From Ruania zhangjianzhongii (GTDB lineage Bacteria; Actinomycetota; Actinomycetes; Actinomycetales; Beutenbergiaceae): a stretch of 64,000 bases of DNA. Position 1 is the stretch's first letter; each line of letters begins with the position of its first letter. The notes under the pieces were generated by a model. It saw only the letters and a list, made by a program, of their open reading frames with translations, made no database searches and had not been told where the DNA came from. Positions 35,780 through 44,676 of this stretch are shown here, in pieces. The position numbers and the translations under genes are program-made. The DNA is taken from the NCBI RefSeq assembly GCF_008000995.1, contig NZ_CP042828.1:2842882-2906881 (forward strand). The letters are read 5' to 3'.

Positions 35780-35943
35780 AACGGTCAGAGTACGCACCAT
35801 GAAGCAACAGTGAAGGTGAACGTGCACGAATCATCGATGGACGGCCCACCGACACGCGGCGCACCCTGGGATCACAGACCCGATAGGGGTGCCACTGTGG
35901 TGCTCCCAACAGATGCACAGCATGGACGCAGGAGGTGGTGGAA

Positions 35944-37188
35944 ATGACGACCCTGGACAACATCCCCCGGGCAGGGAACGGACACGAGAAGGATGTGGCC
36001 GCGGCCACTGCCAGCCCGATCGACCAGGAGCCATACCAGCGGCTCACCTGGACCGATCCGGAGACGGGAGCCACCGGCTACCTGGTGATCCACACGCTGA
36101 CCTGCGGGCTCGCCACCGGCGGGCTGCGGATGCGGCCGGGCTGCACCATGCACGAGGTGGAGGACCTCGCCCGTGGGATGGCCACCAAGACCGCCACGTT
36201 CGGTCTGCCCGTGGGCGGCGCCAAGGGTGGCATCGACTTCGACCCGAAGGACGAACGGGCCTTCGGCGTGCTGGTCCGCTACTGCCTGGCGATGCGGCCG
36301 TGGCTGGACAGCCACTGGGTCACCGCTGAGGACCTGGGTGTCACCCAGCAGCTGATCGACGAGGTGTTCGCCGAGGTGGACCTCGGTCAGTCGTTCCACG
36401 CCGCGATCCAGCGCTCGGCGAACCCGGAGGCCACCTTGGAGCGGGTGCACGCGGGCTTGTCCGCGCTGACCGCGGATGGCCTTCTCCTCGGTGACATCAT
36501 CGGCGGTTACGGAGTGGCGCAGGCCTGCCTGGCCGTGGTGAACGCCCGCGGCTGGGACGAACGGCGCACCACGGCCGCGATCCAGGGCGTGGGCACGATG
36601 GGCGGGGGCACCGCCTGGTACCTGCATGAGGCCGGCGTCCCGGTGGTGGCCCTCGCCGATGCGATCGGCACGCTGTACTCCCCCACTGGCCTGGACGTGC
36701 CCGCCCTGCTCGATCTGCGTAACACCTACGGCGAGATCGACCGCTCCCGCGTGCCGGACGACGTCGCCCAACTCCCCCGCGATGCGGTGCTGTCCATGGA
36801 AGCGGACATCCTCGTGCCAGCGGCCATCTCCTACGCCATCCGTGCCGACAACGTCGACACCATCTCGGCGCGTGTGGTGGTCGAGGCCGCGAACAACGGC
36901 GTGCTGCCCGAAGCAGAGGCCGTGCTGACCGCACGAGAGATCCTGGTGATCCCGGACTTCGTGGCCAACGCCGGTGCCGCCGTGTGGGCCTGGTGGCTGC
37001 TGCTCGGCGAGGTCGGGCTGGACCCGTACGAGTCCTTCGACCGGCTGCGACTGGAGATGTACGCCCGGGTCAACCAGATGATGGCCGAGTGGAACACCAT
37101 CGGCGCCCCGCCACGGACCACAGGCCTGGGGATCGCCGCCGCGAACCTCAAGTCGCTGGCCGGGGTACACGAGCTGACCATTCCCTGA
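35944..37188 (+). CDS. Glu/Leu/Phe/Val dehydrogenase family protein
   Basis: A 414-residue NAD(P)-dependent amino acid dehydrogenase. The substrate-binding loop HTLTCGLATGGLRMRPGCTM and the catalytic segment GLPVGGAKGGIDFDPKDERA contain the conserved lysines. The later Rossmann motif AIQGVGTMGGGTAWYL and the C-terminal VVVEAANNGVLPEAEAVLTA and VIPDFVANAGAAVWAW match the family. It is more divergent than the gdhA product in this window and may act on leucine, valine or another amino acid in catabolism. The start at 35944 has GGAGG 8 nt upstream. Likely controlled by the divergent LysR regulator. Confidence 0.88.
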   Translation: MTTLDNIPRAGNGHEKDVAAATASPIDQEPYQRLTWTDPETGATGYLVIHTLTCGLATGGLRMRPGCTMHEVEDLARGMATKTATFGLPVGGAKGGIDFDPKDERAFGVLVRYCLAMRPWLDSHWVTAEDLGVTQQLIDEVFAEVDLGQSFHAAIQRSANPEATLERVHAGLSALTADGLLLGDIIGGYGVAQACLAVVNARGWDERRTTAAIQGVGTMGGGTAWYLHEAGVPVVALADAIGTLYSPTGLDVPALLDLRNTYGEIDRSRVPDDVAQLPRDAVLSMEADILVPAAISYAIRADNVDTISARVVVEAANNGVLPEAEAVLTAREILVIPDFVANAGAAVWAWWLLLGEVGLDPYESFDRLRLEMYARVNQMMAEWNTIGAPPRTTGLGIAAANLKSLAGVHELTIP

Positions 37189-37209
37189 CGGTCCAACCGT
37201 TGGGCCCCG

Positions 37210-37252
37210 CCCACCCCCGCTCTCGTACCGGGCCGGCTAGAACGGGGGTGGG
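37210..37252. terminator. hairpin between convergent dehydrogenase and DUF222 genes
   Basis: CCCACCCCCG (37210-37219) pairs perfectly with CGGGGGTGGG (37243-37252). The hairpin spans the DUF222 stop codon and lies 22 bp after the dehydrogenase stop, so it could serve both convergent transcripts. Confidence 0.6.
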
Positions 37253-39027
37253 GTGTCGGGGTGGTGGCTCAGTGGGGTGGTGCTGCCGTCGGGGTTGCGG
37301 CGGTAGCGGTGCCCGGTCGGGGTGGTCCATTCGAAGACCCCGGGAGCGGTCTGCTCGAGCTCGAAATCGCCGTGGGTCTTGGCCTGGTGGTCCCGCTGGC
37401 ACAACGGGCCCAGATTCGCCGGAGCCGTCGACCCACCCTCGCCCGGGTCGGTGTGGTCCCACGCCAGGGTGTGATCGAGCTGGCACTCGGTCGCCGGGGT
37501 GGAGCACCCGGGCCGCACACAAGAGACATCTCGGGCCCGGACATGGTCGGCCAACGCACTCGAGGGCCGATACCGGGTATGACCCAGGTCCAGCAACTGA
37601 TCGGTGACCGGGTCGGTCACCAACCGACGCCAAATCCCACCCGCAGCCAACGCACGAGCAGTAGCAGGAGTGATCGGCCCATACCCACTCAGGAACGGCA
37701 CCGCCTCGCCGCTGATGCTAGGACCCACGTCGATCACAGTCTCACTCGGCACATACCACGGCGCCTCCAGACCAGCCGACACACCCGACCCGGTCGAGTC
37801 TGCAGGTTCTGCCGACCCGATCCGGCGGCCACCACAGGTGCAGGCCGATGTACCTGCGGGTGCGGGTGCCGGTGGTGCGGTCAGCATCCGGCGCAGCACA
37901 CCCGCCTCATCACCACAATCAACCCCCACACCTGGATCGAGACCGGGATCGGGGTTGGGGTGGGCTCCGGTACCGGTGCTGGCCCCGGTACCGGCGTTGG
38001 CCTGTGCCGGGGCGTCCGGGATCAGGTGGCCGATCGGGACCGTGACATGAACCTCCGGCTTGCGCCCCTCGCTCTGAGCCAGTGGCAGGCCCAAGTGCTT
38101 CGGACCCAGATGCCCACTCACCAAAGCCTGAGAACCCACCCCCGCGAGAGCATCGAAGCGCAGCTGGCCCATGGTGCGCGAGTCCCCTTCACTTTTGGCG
38201 GCTTTCGCGTGAGCATGCAACGCCTGATCCAACGCAAGCACATCAGCAGCCGGACCCTCGATCGTCATCGCCGCCACCTCATCAGCCAACACCCGGGGCC
38301 GGCTCACCCGCCGCCGCGCCCGCCGCCGCTGCGCACGAGCCTCAGCCTCAGCCGGATCCACAGCGATCAACGCCCGAGCAATATCACGACGCAACTGCCC
38401 CGCACTACGCCCCGAAGCCCCCGGCAACACCTCATCCTCCACCGCCATCGCCACCTGCCAAGACGAATCCGCCAACCCATCAGCAATCACCCGCCCACGC
38501 TCAGCATCGATCCACCCCCATCGCAGCGCCTCACCCGTATTCACCAGATGAGTACCCCACGCCCGGCCCCGCCGCACCAGATCCCGGCACTGCCCCCGCG
38601 TCCACCCCAACCGCACCGCCAACTCCTCCGGAGCAGTACACCCCTTCTCCGCATCCGTGGCAGTAACCCGACCGGTATCGGCATCAACACTCTCGACCGC
38701 CAACGCCGGCGGATTCATCGACGCCCGCTCCGCAAGCACCCCCGCCGCCTGCGCCCTCACCGCCTCCGCACACGCCGAGATCCGGTTCGCCGCAGCCACC
38801 GCCTCCACCAGCCCCCCATCCCCGGTCGCGTCCAGATCCAACGCCAGCAACCGCTCCAACAACGCACCACCAGTACCCATCCGCACCAGCTGCTCATCCA
38901 CGCCCAAACCCTCGAACTCAGTCAACAACCGAGCCATCACCCCCACAGCACCACCCCGCCCGCAGCCCCCAGCACCGGAGCCCCCATCACCGGAACCCTC
39001 CGAGAAGATATCAACGTCGCCGCCCAT
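37237..39027 (-). CDS. DUF222 / 13E12-repeat protein with C-terminal HNH nuclease domain
   Basis: A 596-residue protein of the actinobacterial 13E12 family. A DUF222 domain spans roughly residues 30-300 (ERLLALDLDATGDGGLVEAV, WTRGQCRDLVRRGRAWGTHL, Arg-rich RRRARRRVSRPRVLADEVAA). A low-complexity Gly/Thr/Pro linker follows. The C-terminal HNH motif (about residues 500-555) has zinc-type Cys in CVRPGC, catalytic His in CQLDHTLAWDH, and the second half NLGPLCQRDHQAKTHGDF. A near-perfect SOS box lies just upstream, and TACACT 6 nt before the ATG suggests a leaderless mRNA. The protein is probably a DNA-damage-induced nuclease of unknown target. Confidence 0.92.
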   Translation of the reverse strand: MGGDVDIFSEGSGDGGSGAGGCGRGGAVGVMARLLTEFEGLGVDEQLVRMGTGGALLERLLALDLDATGDGGLVEAVAAANRISACAEAVRAQAAGVLAERASMNPPALAVESVDADTGRVTATDAEKGCTAPEELAVRLGWTRGQCRDLVRRGRAWGTHLVNTGEALRWGWIDAERGRVIADGLADSSWQVAMAVEDEVLPGASGRSAGQLRRDIARALIAVDPAEAEARAQRRRARRRVSRPRVLADEVAAMTIEGPAADVLALDQALHAHAKAAKSEGDSRTMGQLRFDALAGVGSQALVSGHLGPKHLGLPLAQSEGRKPEVHVTVPIGHLIPDAPAQANAGTGASTGTGAHPNPDPGLDPGVGVDCGDEAGVLRRMLTAPPAPAPAGTSACTCGGRRIGSAEPADSTGSGVSAGLEAPWYVPSETVIDVGPSISGEAVPFLSGYGPITPATARALAAGGIWRRLVTDPVTDQLLDLGHTRYRPSSALADHVRARDVSCVRPGCSTPATECQLDHTLAWDHTDPGEGGSTAPANLGPLCQRDHQAKTHGDFELEQTAPGVFEWTTPTGHRYRRNPDGSTTPLSHHPDTPPPF

Positions 39028-39033
39028 AGAACT

Positions 39034-39060
39034 AGTGTACTATTTCGAACACCCGTTCGC
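39034..39060 (-). promoter_or_regulatory. LexA (SOS) box and -10 upstream of the DUF222-HNH gene
   Basis: TCGAACACCCGTTCGC at 39045-39060 matches the actinobacterial LexA consensus TCGAAC-N4-GTTCGA at 11 of 12 fixed bases. On the minus strand a TACACT -10-like hexamer (39034-39039) follows, ending 6 nt before the ATG at 39027. LexA would cover the promoter. Several mycobacterial 13E12-family genes belong to the LexA regulon. Confidence 0.75.
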
Positions 39061-39182
39061 TAGACTCTCCAGGGTATTTCTACGAAATTCTCGCCCCATC
39101 CGCGATGACCCGTCCCGGTCCAGCCACCACACCGCCGTCGGCGTACCGCTCGCCACCCACGCACGGCGACACCCAGGGCCCG

Positions 39183-39263
39183 GCGTCCACCCACGGCACG
39201 ACAACCACCCAACGAACGACAATCACCCAAGCCACAGCGACCACCCAAGACACAGCGACCACC
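39183..39263. repeat. degenerate 18-bp tandem repeat, about 4.5 units
   Basis: Units beginning at 39183, 39201, 39219, 39237 and 39255 share a pattern like RCRACCACCCAASNMACR. The array fills much of the gap between the TetR stop and the SOS box. No convincing gene covers it: plus-strand translation is Thr/Gln-rich, minus-strand is Val/Trp-rich. Confidence 0.65.
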
Positions 39264-39284
39264 GCCCCCGCCCCCGCCAACCGG

Positions 39285-39866
39285 TCAGCCCCGGGTGACC
39301 CTCCGCACTCCAGCCAACACTTCGCCGTCGGCGTATGACGTCCTGTCCAGCGCGCGATGGATCGTGAGGCCTTCGATCAGCGCGTCCAGGACCCGCGCGG
39401 TGACCGGGTCGAAGTGTCGCTCCAGCGCCGCTCGGCTTCGCGCCATCCACTGCTCGGTCAGCCTGCGAAACTCGGGATCGCGGGCAGCAAGGGTGTACAG
39501 CTCATGGGTGAGCACCACGTCCCGTTGAGTGCGGAACACATCCGTGGTGATCAGGGTCGCGACAGCGAGCTCGGCCTCCGCACGGTCGGCAGCGGCAGCA
39601 AGCCGGCGGTCGAACTGGTCCGCCACCGAGTCGGCGAACCGGGCGAATGCCGCCTGCAGCAGGCCCTCCATCCCGTCGAAGTGGTAGGTCATCGACCCGA
39701 GTGGAACGTCCGCCGCTGCCGCTACCTTGCGGTGCGAGGTCCCGGCCACGGCGTGGGCGGCGATCACGTCGAGACAGGCATCGATGATCCGATCCCTGCG
39801 CTGCGGGTCAACCCGCCGGACCTGGCGGGCCCTGTCGTCGGGCGTGGGGGAACTCACGTACCGCAT
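39285..39866 (-). CDS. TetR-family repressor
   Basis: A 193-residue TetR regulator. The HTH region reads RRDRIIDACLDVIAAHAVAG, then TSHRKVAAAADVPLGSMTYHF; the ligand domain ends IEGLTIHRALDRTSYADGEV. The ATG at 39866 (MRYVSSPT) is chosen over longer frames that would cross the divergent MFS start. It is divergent from an MFS gene over a 28-bp gap containing a 12-bp palindrome. Confidence 0.9.
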   Translation of the reverse strand: MRYVSSPTPDDRARQVRRVDPQRRDRIIDACLDVIAAHAVAGTSHRKVAAAADVPLGSMTYHFDGMEGLLQAAFARFADSVADQFDRRLAAAADRAEAELAVATLITTDVFRTQRDVVLTHELYTLAARDPEFRRLTEQWMARSRAALERHFDPVTARVLDALIEGLTIHRALDRTSYADGEVLAGVRRVTRG

Positions 39867-39880
39867 CGTAAAGGAGATGC

Positions 39881-39892
39881 GTACGATCGTAC
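39881..39892. promoter_or_regulatory. 12-bp palindrome, likely TetR operator
   Basis: GTACGATCGTAC is a perfect palindrome within the 28-bp gap between the divergent TetR and MFS genes. TACGAT (39882-39887) inside it ends 7 nt before the MFS ATG at 39895 and could be a leaderless -10, so repressor binding would occlude it. Confidence 0.55.
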
Positions 39893-39894
39893 AT

Positions 39895-41106
39895 ATGCCG
39901 ATCGAGACCGGCCGCTCTCCCGCCCGCTCGCACCAGCGTGCCCGGGCCGCAGTAGCGGCACTGTTCCTCACGAACGGCGCCCTGTTCGCCAACCTCCTCC
40001 CCCGCTTCCCGGAGATCAAGGCCAGTCTCGGACTTGAGAACGCGACCTACGGGGTCGCCGTCGCGGCCTTTCCCGCCGGTGCGATCGCAGCCGGCCTCTT
40101 CGCCGCCGCCCTGATCCGCCGGTTCGGCTCCGCACCGGTGGCGGTGGTCGGCACCCTCGGCACCAGTATCGGCATCCTGCTCGCGGGCGTCTCCCCCTCT
40201 GTCGGACTATTCGCGGCGGCCCTGTTCCTCGGCGGTGCGATGGATGCGATCACCGATGTCGCCCAGAACGCGCACGCGCTCCGGGTCCAGCGCGGGTATG
40301 GGCGGTCGATCCTCAACTCCTTCCATGCCGTGTGGTCGATCGGTGCAGTGATCGGTGGGTCGATGGCTGCCGGGGCGATCGCTCTGGACTTGCCCCTGGG
40401 ACTGCACCTGGGCATCTCGGCCGTCCTGTTCGCGGTCGTCTCCCTGATCGCCCTGCGGTACTGCCTCCCCGGCGCAGACCGCCCCGAGGATGCCGTCGCC
40501 GCCGATGGCGCCGAACTGTCCAACAGCATCCGCATCCGAGTCGGTTCCCGCACGATCGGTGTCCTCGCTGCCCTGGTCCTGATCGCGATCGCGGGCACGC
40601 TGGTGGAAGACGCCGGCAACTCCTGGGCCACCCTGTACCTGGGCTCCGGACTGGGTGCGCCGGCCGCTCTCGCCGCCACCGGCTACATTGCGATGGTCGG
40701 TGCGCAGTTCATCGGCCGGATGCTCGGCGACCGGTTGGTGGACCGGTTCGGTCAGCGCGCCGTCGCCCGCGCCGGTGGCGTGGTCGTCGCCCTCGGCATG
40801 GGTGTGGCGCTGGCCCTGCCCACAGTGCCGGGAACGGTCGTGGGCTTCGCTCTGGCCGGGCTCGGGGTGGCGACTCTGGTACCGGCTGCGATGAGCGAGG
40901 CGGACAACCTCCCCGGGCTGCGGCACGGTACCGGTCTCACGGTGGTGTCCTGGCTGATGCGGCTCAGCTTCCTACTCTCTCCGCCGCTGGTCGGCCTGGT
41001 CGCGGACGCCACCTCGCTGCGTCTTGGCCTTCTGGTGATCCCCCTCGCGGGCCTGGCCGTGGTCGTGCTTGCCCGAGTGCTGCCGACCCGGCGCACGGCG
41101 GGCTGA
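39895..41106 (+). CDS. MFS transporter (12-helix, YbjJ/FucP-like)
   Basis: A 403-residue, 12-helix MFS protein. Helix 1 is LFLTNGALFANLLPRFPEIK, typical of the YbjJ-like and sugar-proton-symporter-like group, and FLGGAMDAITDVAQNAHALR with GRSILNSFHAVWSIGAVIGG marks the same group. The second half has YLGSGLGAPAALAATGYIAM. The substrate is unknown. The ATG at 39895 is preferred because of the -10-like TACGAT 7 nt before it; an in-frame ATG at 39877 is possible. It is divergent from its presumed TetR repressor. Confidence 0.88.
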   Translation: MPIETGRSPARSHQRARAAVAALFLTNGALFANLLPRFPEIKASLGLENATYGVAVAAFPAGAIAAGLFAAALIRRFGSAPVAVVGTLGTSIGILLAGVSPSVGLFAAALFLGGAMDAITDVAQNAHALRVQRGYGRSILNSFHAVWSIGAVIGGSMAAGAIALDLPLGLHLGISAVLFAVVSLIALRYCLPGADRPEDAVAADGAELSNSIRIRVGSRTIGVLAALVLIAIAGTLVEDAGNSWATLYLGSGLGAPAALAATGYIAMVGAQFIGRMLGDRLVDRFGQRAVARAGGVVVALGMGVALALPTVPGTVVGFALAGLGVATLVPAAMSEADNLPGLRHGTGLTVVSWLMRLSFLLSPPLVGLVADATSLRLGLLVIPLAGLAVVVLARVLPTRRTAG

Positions 41107-41109
41107 CGC

Positions 41110-41865
41110 TCAGCCCTGCTGACTGACCTGGAGCGGCCCGGCGAGCGCGCCGCCGTCCACCGGCATCGTGATCCCGGTGATCCACGCGGCGTCGGTCGAG
41201 GCCAGGAACGCGATCGCGGCGGCCAGATCCTCCGGTTCGCCGACCCGGCCGAGCGGGCTGAACCGGGCCAGTCGGTCCAGCTGCCCCGGTTGGTGGTCCC
41301 AGTTCCGGGTACGGACTGTGCCCGGTGCCACCACGTTGAACCGGACACCGTCCGGTCCGTAGCGCACGGCAAGGTTGCGCACCAGGTTGCTCAGGCCCGC
41401 TTTGGCGGCACCATAGGCCTCCTCCCCGAACGCCGTCAGACCGTTCACGGAGGACACCAGCACCACCGCCGGGTGCGCACTGCGCTGCAGCAGCGGCAAC
41501 GCGGCTCGGATGCAGCGCATCGTGCCGGTCAGGTTCAGCTCGATCAGATCGGACCAGAGCTCGTCGGTCTGCTCGTCGAAGATCGGCATGGCACAGGACC
41601 CACCGGCCACCGTGACCAGCTGGTCCAGCCTGCCATAGCGCTCCTCGGTGGCGGCAACGGCAGTGTCGACGGACTCTCGGTCGGTCACTTCGCATTCCAC
41701 CGCACTCGCCCGCTCACCCAGCTCGCCCGCCAGTTGCTCTGCCGCGACCAGGTCACGGTCGCCGATCACCACTGATGCACCCTCCTGGTGCAGCCGCCGG
41801 GCGGTCGCCGCCCCGATACCGTGTGCCGCACCGCTGAGGAAGACCACCTGGCCGTCGAATCGCAT
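41110..41865 (-). CDS. SDR-family oxidoreductase (classical)
   Basis: A 251-residue classical SDR. The cofactor motif FLSGAAHGIGAATARRL, the NNAG-equivalent VTVAGGS, the catalytic Ser in VVLVSSVNGL and the Tyr-x3-Lys pair in EEAYGAAKAGLSNL are intact; the ending WITGITMPVDGGAL is typical. Conserved Asp at VIGDRD suggests NAD(H) preference. The ATG at 41865 lies 7 nt after TACACT on the minus strand (leaderless candidate). Substrate unknown. Confidence 0.9.
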   Translation of the reverse strand: MRFDGQVVFLSGAAHGIGAATARRLHQEGASVVIGDRDLVAAEQLAGELGERASAVECEVTDRESVDTAVAATEERYGRLDQLVTVAGGSCAMPIFDEQTDELWSDLIELNLTGTMRCIRAALPLLQRSAHPAVVLVSSVNGLTAFGEEAYGAAKAGLSNLVRNLAVRYGPDGVRFNVVAPGTVRTRNWDHQPGQLDRLARFSPLGRVGEPEDLAAAIAFLASTDAAWITGITMPVDGGALAGPLQVSQQG

Positions 41866-41958
41866 GCCGGAAAGTGTAGGTGCCTCTCCCGTCACCGATC
41901 CGCTTCGGCCGGGAGCCCGCGCGAGAACGCCGGCGTCAGCCGGTGGGTCGGCGCACCA

Positions 41959-43398
41959 CTATCCGTCGACGCGATCAGCCACATAGAGCAGTTCGCGCGC
42001 GACGTTCTGATAGCTCAGGTGCTCGATGAACTGGTACGTCGCCCCTGCGCTGATGCACATGACGTGCTGCCCGGCCAGCTCCGCTATCTCCGGGAACAGG
42101 TATCCCTGCTTCACGACGATCACCGAGTAGTCTGCAGGATCCAATCCGGCGGCCCGGAAATGGTCGAGCGTCACGAACGATCCCGGCCGATCGGTCACCA
42201 CCACATCCACATTGCCAACGGTGACCGTGCAGGTGTTCCCTACTTTGTCCTTGGCCGAGCTCATGTAGCCGAGGAGATCACCCCTCGCCTTCAGCACACC
42301 CTCGACCTCGATCGGACGGCTGTACTCGTCATGGTCCATCCCCACCGAAACTCGGACCCGATCGTTCAGGCTGTGCCCGCGCAGCGCCAGGAAGGAGTCT
42401 GGAGACCAGATCGTGCTCACACACACCCGCTCCTTGTGTTCCCGGCCGAGAACCTCCTTCAGGACGACGGTGCTGTACCCGGCGCCGCCACCGGTGGTGT
42501 TGTCTCCCGAGTCCGAGACGACTAGCGGAGCTCGTCCAATTCGGGTGAACGCGTCGACTGTCGCGGTGACCTCGAGGGTAGGGGTCTCGAACTGGAACTC
42601 CCGGTATCGCTCCAACACGAGGTCGCGAATCTTGTCCGCTTGTTCTCGAGCGAGTCCAGCACACTCGGGACGCTCCGGTACTACCACCACCGACGCTCCA
42701 CATTGACTGACGTCCGCCCAGGCGAAGCCTACGAAGAACGACGCATCCATGATCCCCGGGAGCGCCTCCACCTCATCGAGCGCAGCCAGGATGTCGGACA
42801 GTGGACTGCTGGCCGACAGTGGAATGTCCCCGCTGATCACAAAGGGCACCTGGCTGTGGGCCACTGCACCGCCTTGCACTTTTCCGCTGAGAATCTCCAG
42901 CAGATGGTGTGCCGTCCTGCGTTCGATCTCTGGCTGATCCACATGCGGAATCGTGCGGTAGGAACGCAGCACCGTAGCCAGCTCGGGGACGCGAGGGTCG
43001 AGGTTTCCGTGCGGATCGAGCGCGACTGAGATCGGCATCTCAGCCCCGACTCGCTCGCGAACCGCCTGAAGGAGGTCGACCTCTGCTGCCCCCACCCCGT
43101 CGATCAACATCGCGCCATGGAGATGCAGCCAGATGCCATCGAGGTCTGAATGCTGTTCAACTGCCCGGAGCAGGCGGGCCTTGAGGTATTCATACGCTTC
43201 GCGGGTCACCGGTCCGGACGAGAACGCTGTGGCATAGACGGACGGCACCACGTCGGCTCCCGCCTGACGGAAGACCGCCGTGCTGGCGAAGCGGTCAAGG
43301 ATCTCCTCACCCTCGCGCACCACAAACTGGTCAAGGCCGGTGAGAAAGGGGTTGAACGTGTTGGACTCGTGATAGATGAGCCCGGACAAAATCTTCAT
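41959..43398 (-). CDS. M81-family metallopeptidase (MlrC/microcystinase-like)
   Basis: A 479-residue protein of the MlrC family, zinc-dependent hydrolases first known from microcystin breakdown. The family start MKILSGLIYHESNTFNPFLT, the GIWLHLHGAMLIDGVGAAE segment, VALDPHGNLDPRV and the C-terminal-domain motif LVVSDSGDNTTGGGAG with likely metal ligands (His, Asp) are all present. It is the last gene of a leftward operon with an M24-fold protein and a sugar-type ABC importer. It probably hydrolyses an imported compound with a peptide-like or cyclic amide bond; the substrate is unknown. Confidence 0.9.
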   Translation of the reverse strand: MKILSGLIYHESNTFNPFLTGLDQFVVREGEEILDRFASTAVFRQAGADVVPSVYATAFSSGPVTREAYEYLKARLLRAVEQHSDLDGIWLHLHGAMLIDGVGAAEVDLLQAVRERVGAEMPISVALDPHGNLDPRVPELATVLRSYRTIPHVDQPEIERRTAHHLLEILSGKVQGGAVAHSQVPFVISGDIPLSASSPLSDILAALDEVEALPGIMDASFFVGFAWADVSQCGASVVVVPERPECAGLAREQADKIRDLVLERYREFQFETPTLEVTATVDAFTRIGRAPLVVSDSGDNTTGGGAGYSTVVLKEVLGREHKERVCVSTIWSPDSFLALRGHSLNDRVRVSVGMDHDEYSRPIEVEGVLKARGDLLGYMSSAKDKVGNTCTVTVGNVDVVVTDRPGSFVTLDHFRAAGLDPADYSVIVVKQGYLFPEIAELAGQHVMCISAGATYQFIEHLSYQNVARELLYVADRVDG

Positions 43399-43485
43399 CG
43401 CTGTGGTTCTCCATTACCTTCTGGGAGTAGTGCGGGCCGGAGTGCTTGCCCGCTGTGCTGTTCCGCCTGCTGGGTTTGCGGTCTC

Positions 43486-44676
43486 CTACCGCTTTCGCTT
43501 GGACCGCACCATGAGGTCGAACCACACCGCCGCGAGGAGGATGGACCCCTTGATCACCATCTGCAGGAAGGCGGACACATTCATCAGGCTCATGGCGTTG
43601 TCGATGCCGGTAAGCAGCAGGGCACCCAGGAGAGCCCCCGGGATCGCCCCGCGGCCGCCCGCAAAGCTGGTTCCTCCGATGACCGCTGCAGCGATGGCAT
43701 CCAGCTCCAACAGTTCGCCTGCAGTGGGGGCTGCTCCGCCCAGACGCGCCGTCATCAACACCCCGGCGATCCCGTAGATGGCGCCCATCACCAGGAAAGA
43801 CTTGAACAGGTACCAGGGCACCCGCAGCCCGGCCAGGTGGGCGGCCTGCGGATTTCCGCCAACCGCATACACACCCCGGCCAAATGCCGTCGAGGACAGC
43901 AGCAGGCTCACCCCGACCACGGTGATCCCCGCGATCACCACTGCCATCGGGAGTCCGTTGTAGCCGAGCGCCACCCACACACCGAGAGCGCCGACGCAGG
44001 CCACGATCGCGACCTTCTTGACCGTGTCGGAACGCCTCTTCTCCCACCGGACCAGGCGGACGCCCCGCCGCACGGTCGTCCAGATCACCAGGGCTGCCGC
44101 CGCGCCGATCACCACCGCAGACACGACCGGTGGGATATAACCCTCACTGAGCCAGATCAGGCTTTGCGGTGCCGGGCCAATAGCCGTGGCGTTGGTCCAC
44201 ACGTAACCGATGCCCTTGAAGATCATGCTCCCCGCCAGGGTGACCACGAAGGCAGGAATCGCGAACTTGGCGACCATCAGGCCCTGGAACGCTCCAAGCA
44301 GGAGCCCGACCAGCACGCCCGCCGCAACCGACACCGGCAGCGAGAATCCGTGCGTGACGGACAGTTGGGCGACAACGACGCTGACAAGATACACAGCCAT
44401 TCCGGCGCTGAGATCGATCTGCCGAGCAATGATCAGCATCACCATGCCGGCGCTCACCACGCCGAGGATCGCTGATTGCTTCAGCAGCAACGTCAGGTTG
44501 CGTTGCGACAGAAAGACGCCGTTGGTCTCGTTGTTGAAGTAGAACAGCGCAAAGATCGCGAGGGCAGCAAGAGCAAGGTGATACCAACGCACGTCTCGGA
44601 GCCGCGACTTTCGCGGTCCTGATGGAGAGGATTTCTGAACGAGATGCTGATCGTCACTGACAGTACTAGAAGACAT
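43486..44676 (-). CDS. CUT2 ABC importer permease (XylH/MmsB-like)
   Basis: A 396-residue permease of the ribose/xylose class with about ten helices. Typical blocks are GVVSAGMVMLIIARQIDLSA, PAFVVTLAGSMIFKGIGYVW, FGRGVYAVGGNPQAAHLAGL (the ATPase-contact loop) and the ending LELDAIAAAVIGGTSFAGGR. The start at 44676 has CAGGAGG 5-6 nt upstream and overlaps the ATPase gene by 11 bp. It forms the channel of the importer in this operon. Confidence 0.93.
   Translation of the reverse strand: MSSSTVSDDQHLVQKSSPSGPRKSRLRDVRWYHLALAALAIFALFYFNNETNGVFLSQRNLTLLLKQSAILGVVSAGMVMLIIARQIDLSAGMAVYLVSVVVAQLSVTHGFSLPVSVAAGVLVGLLLGAFQGLMVAKFAIPAFVVTLAGSMIFKGIGYVWTNATAIGPAPQSLIWLSEGYIPPVVSAVVIGAAAALVIWTTVRRGVRLVRWEKRRSDTVKKVAIVACVGALGVWVALGYNGLPMAVVIAGITVVGVSLLLSSTAFGRGVYAVGGNPQAAHLAGLRVPWYLFKSFLVMGAIYGIAGVLMTARLGGAAPTAGELLELDAIAAAVIGGTSFAGGRGAIPGALLGALLLTGIDNAMSLMNVSAFLQMVIKGSILLAAVWFDLMVRSKRKR

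Noticed and set aside
37261-39063. 600-codon plus-strand frame opposite the DUF222-HNH gene
   Set aside because: Low-complexity Arg/Pro/Thr translation antisense to a gene with an intact HNH domain.
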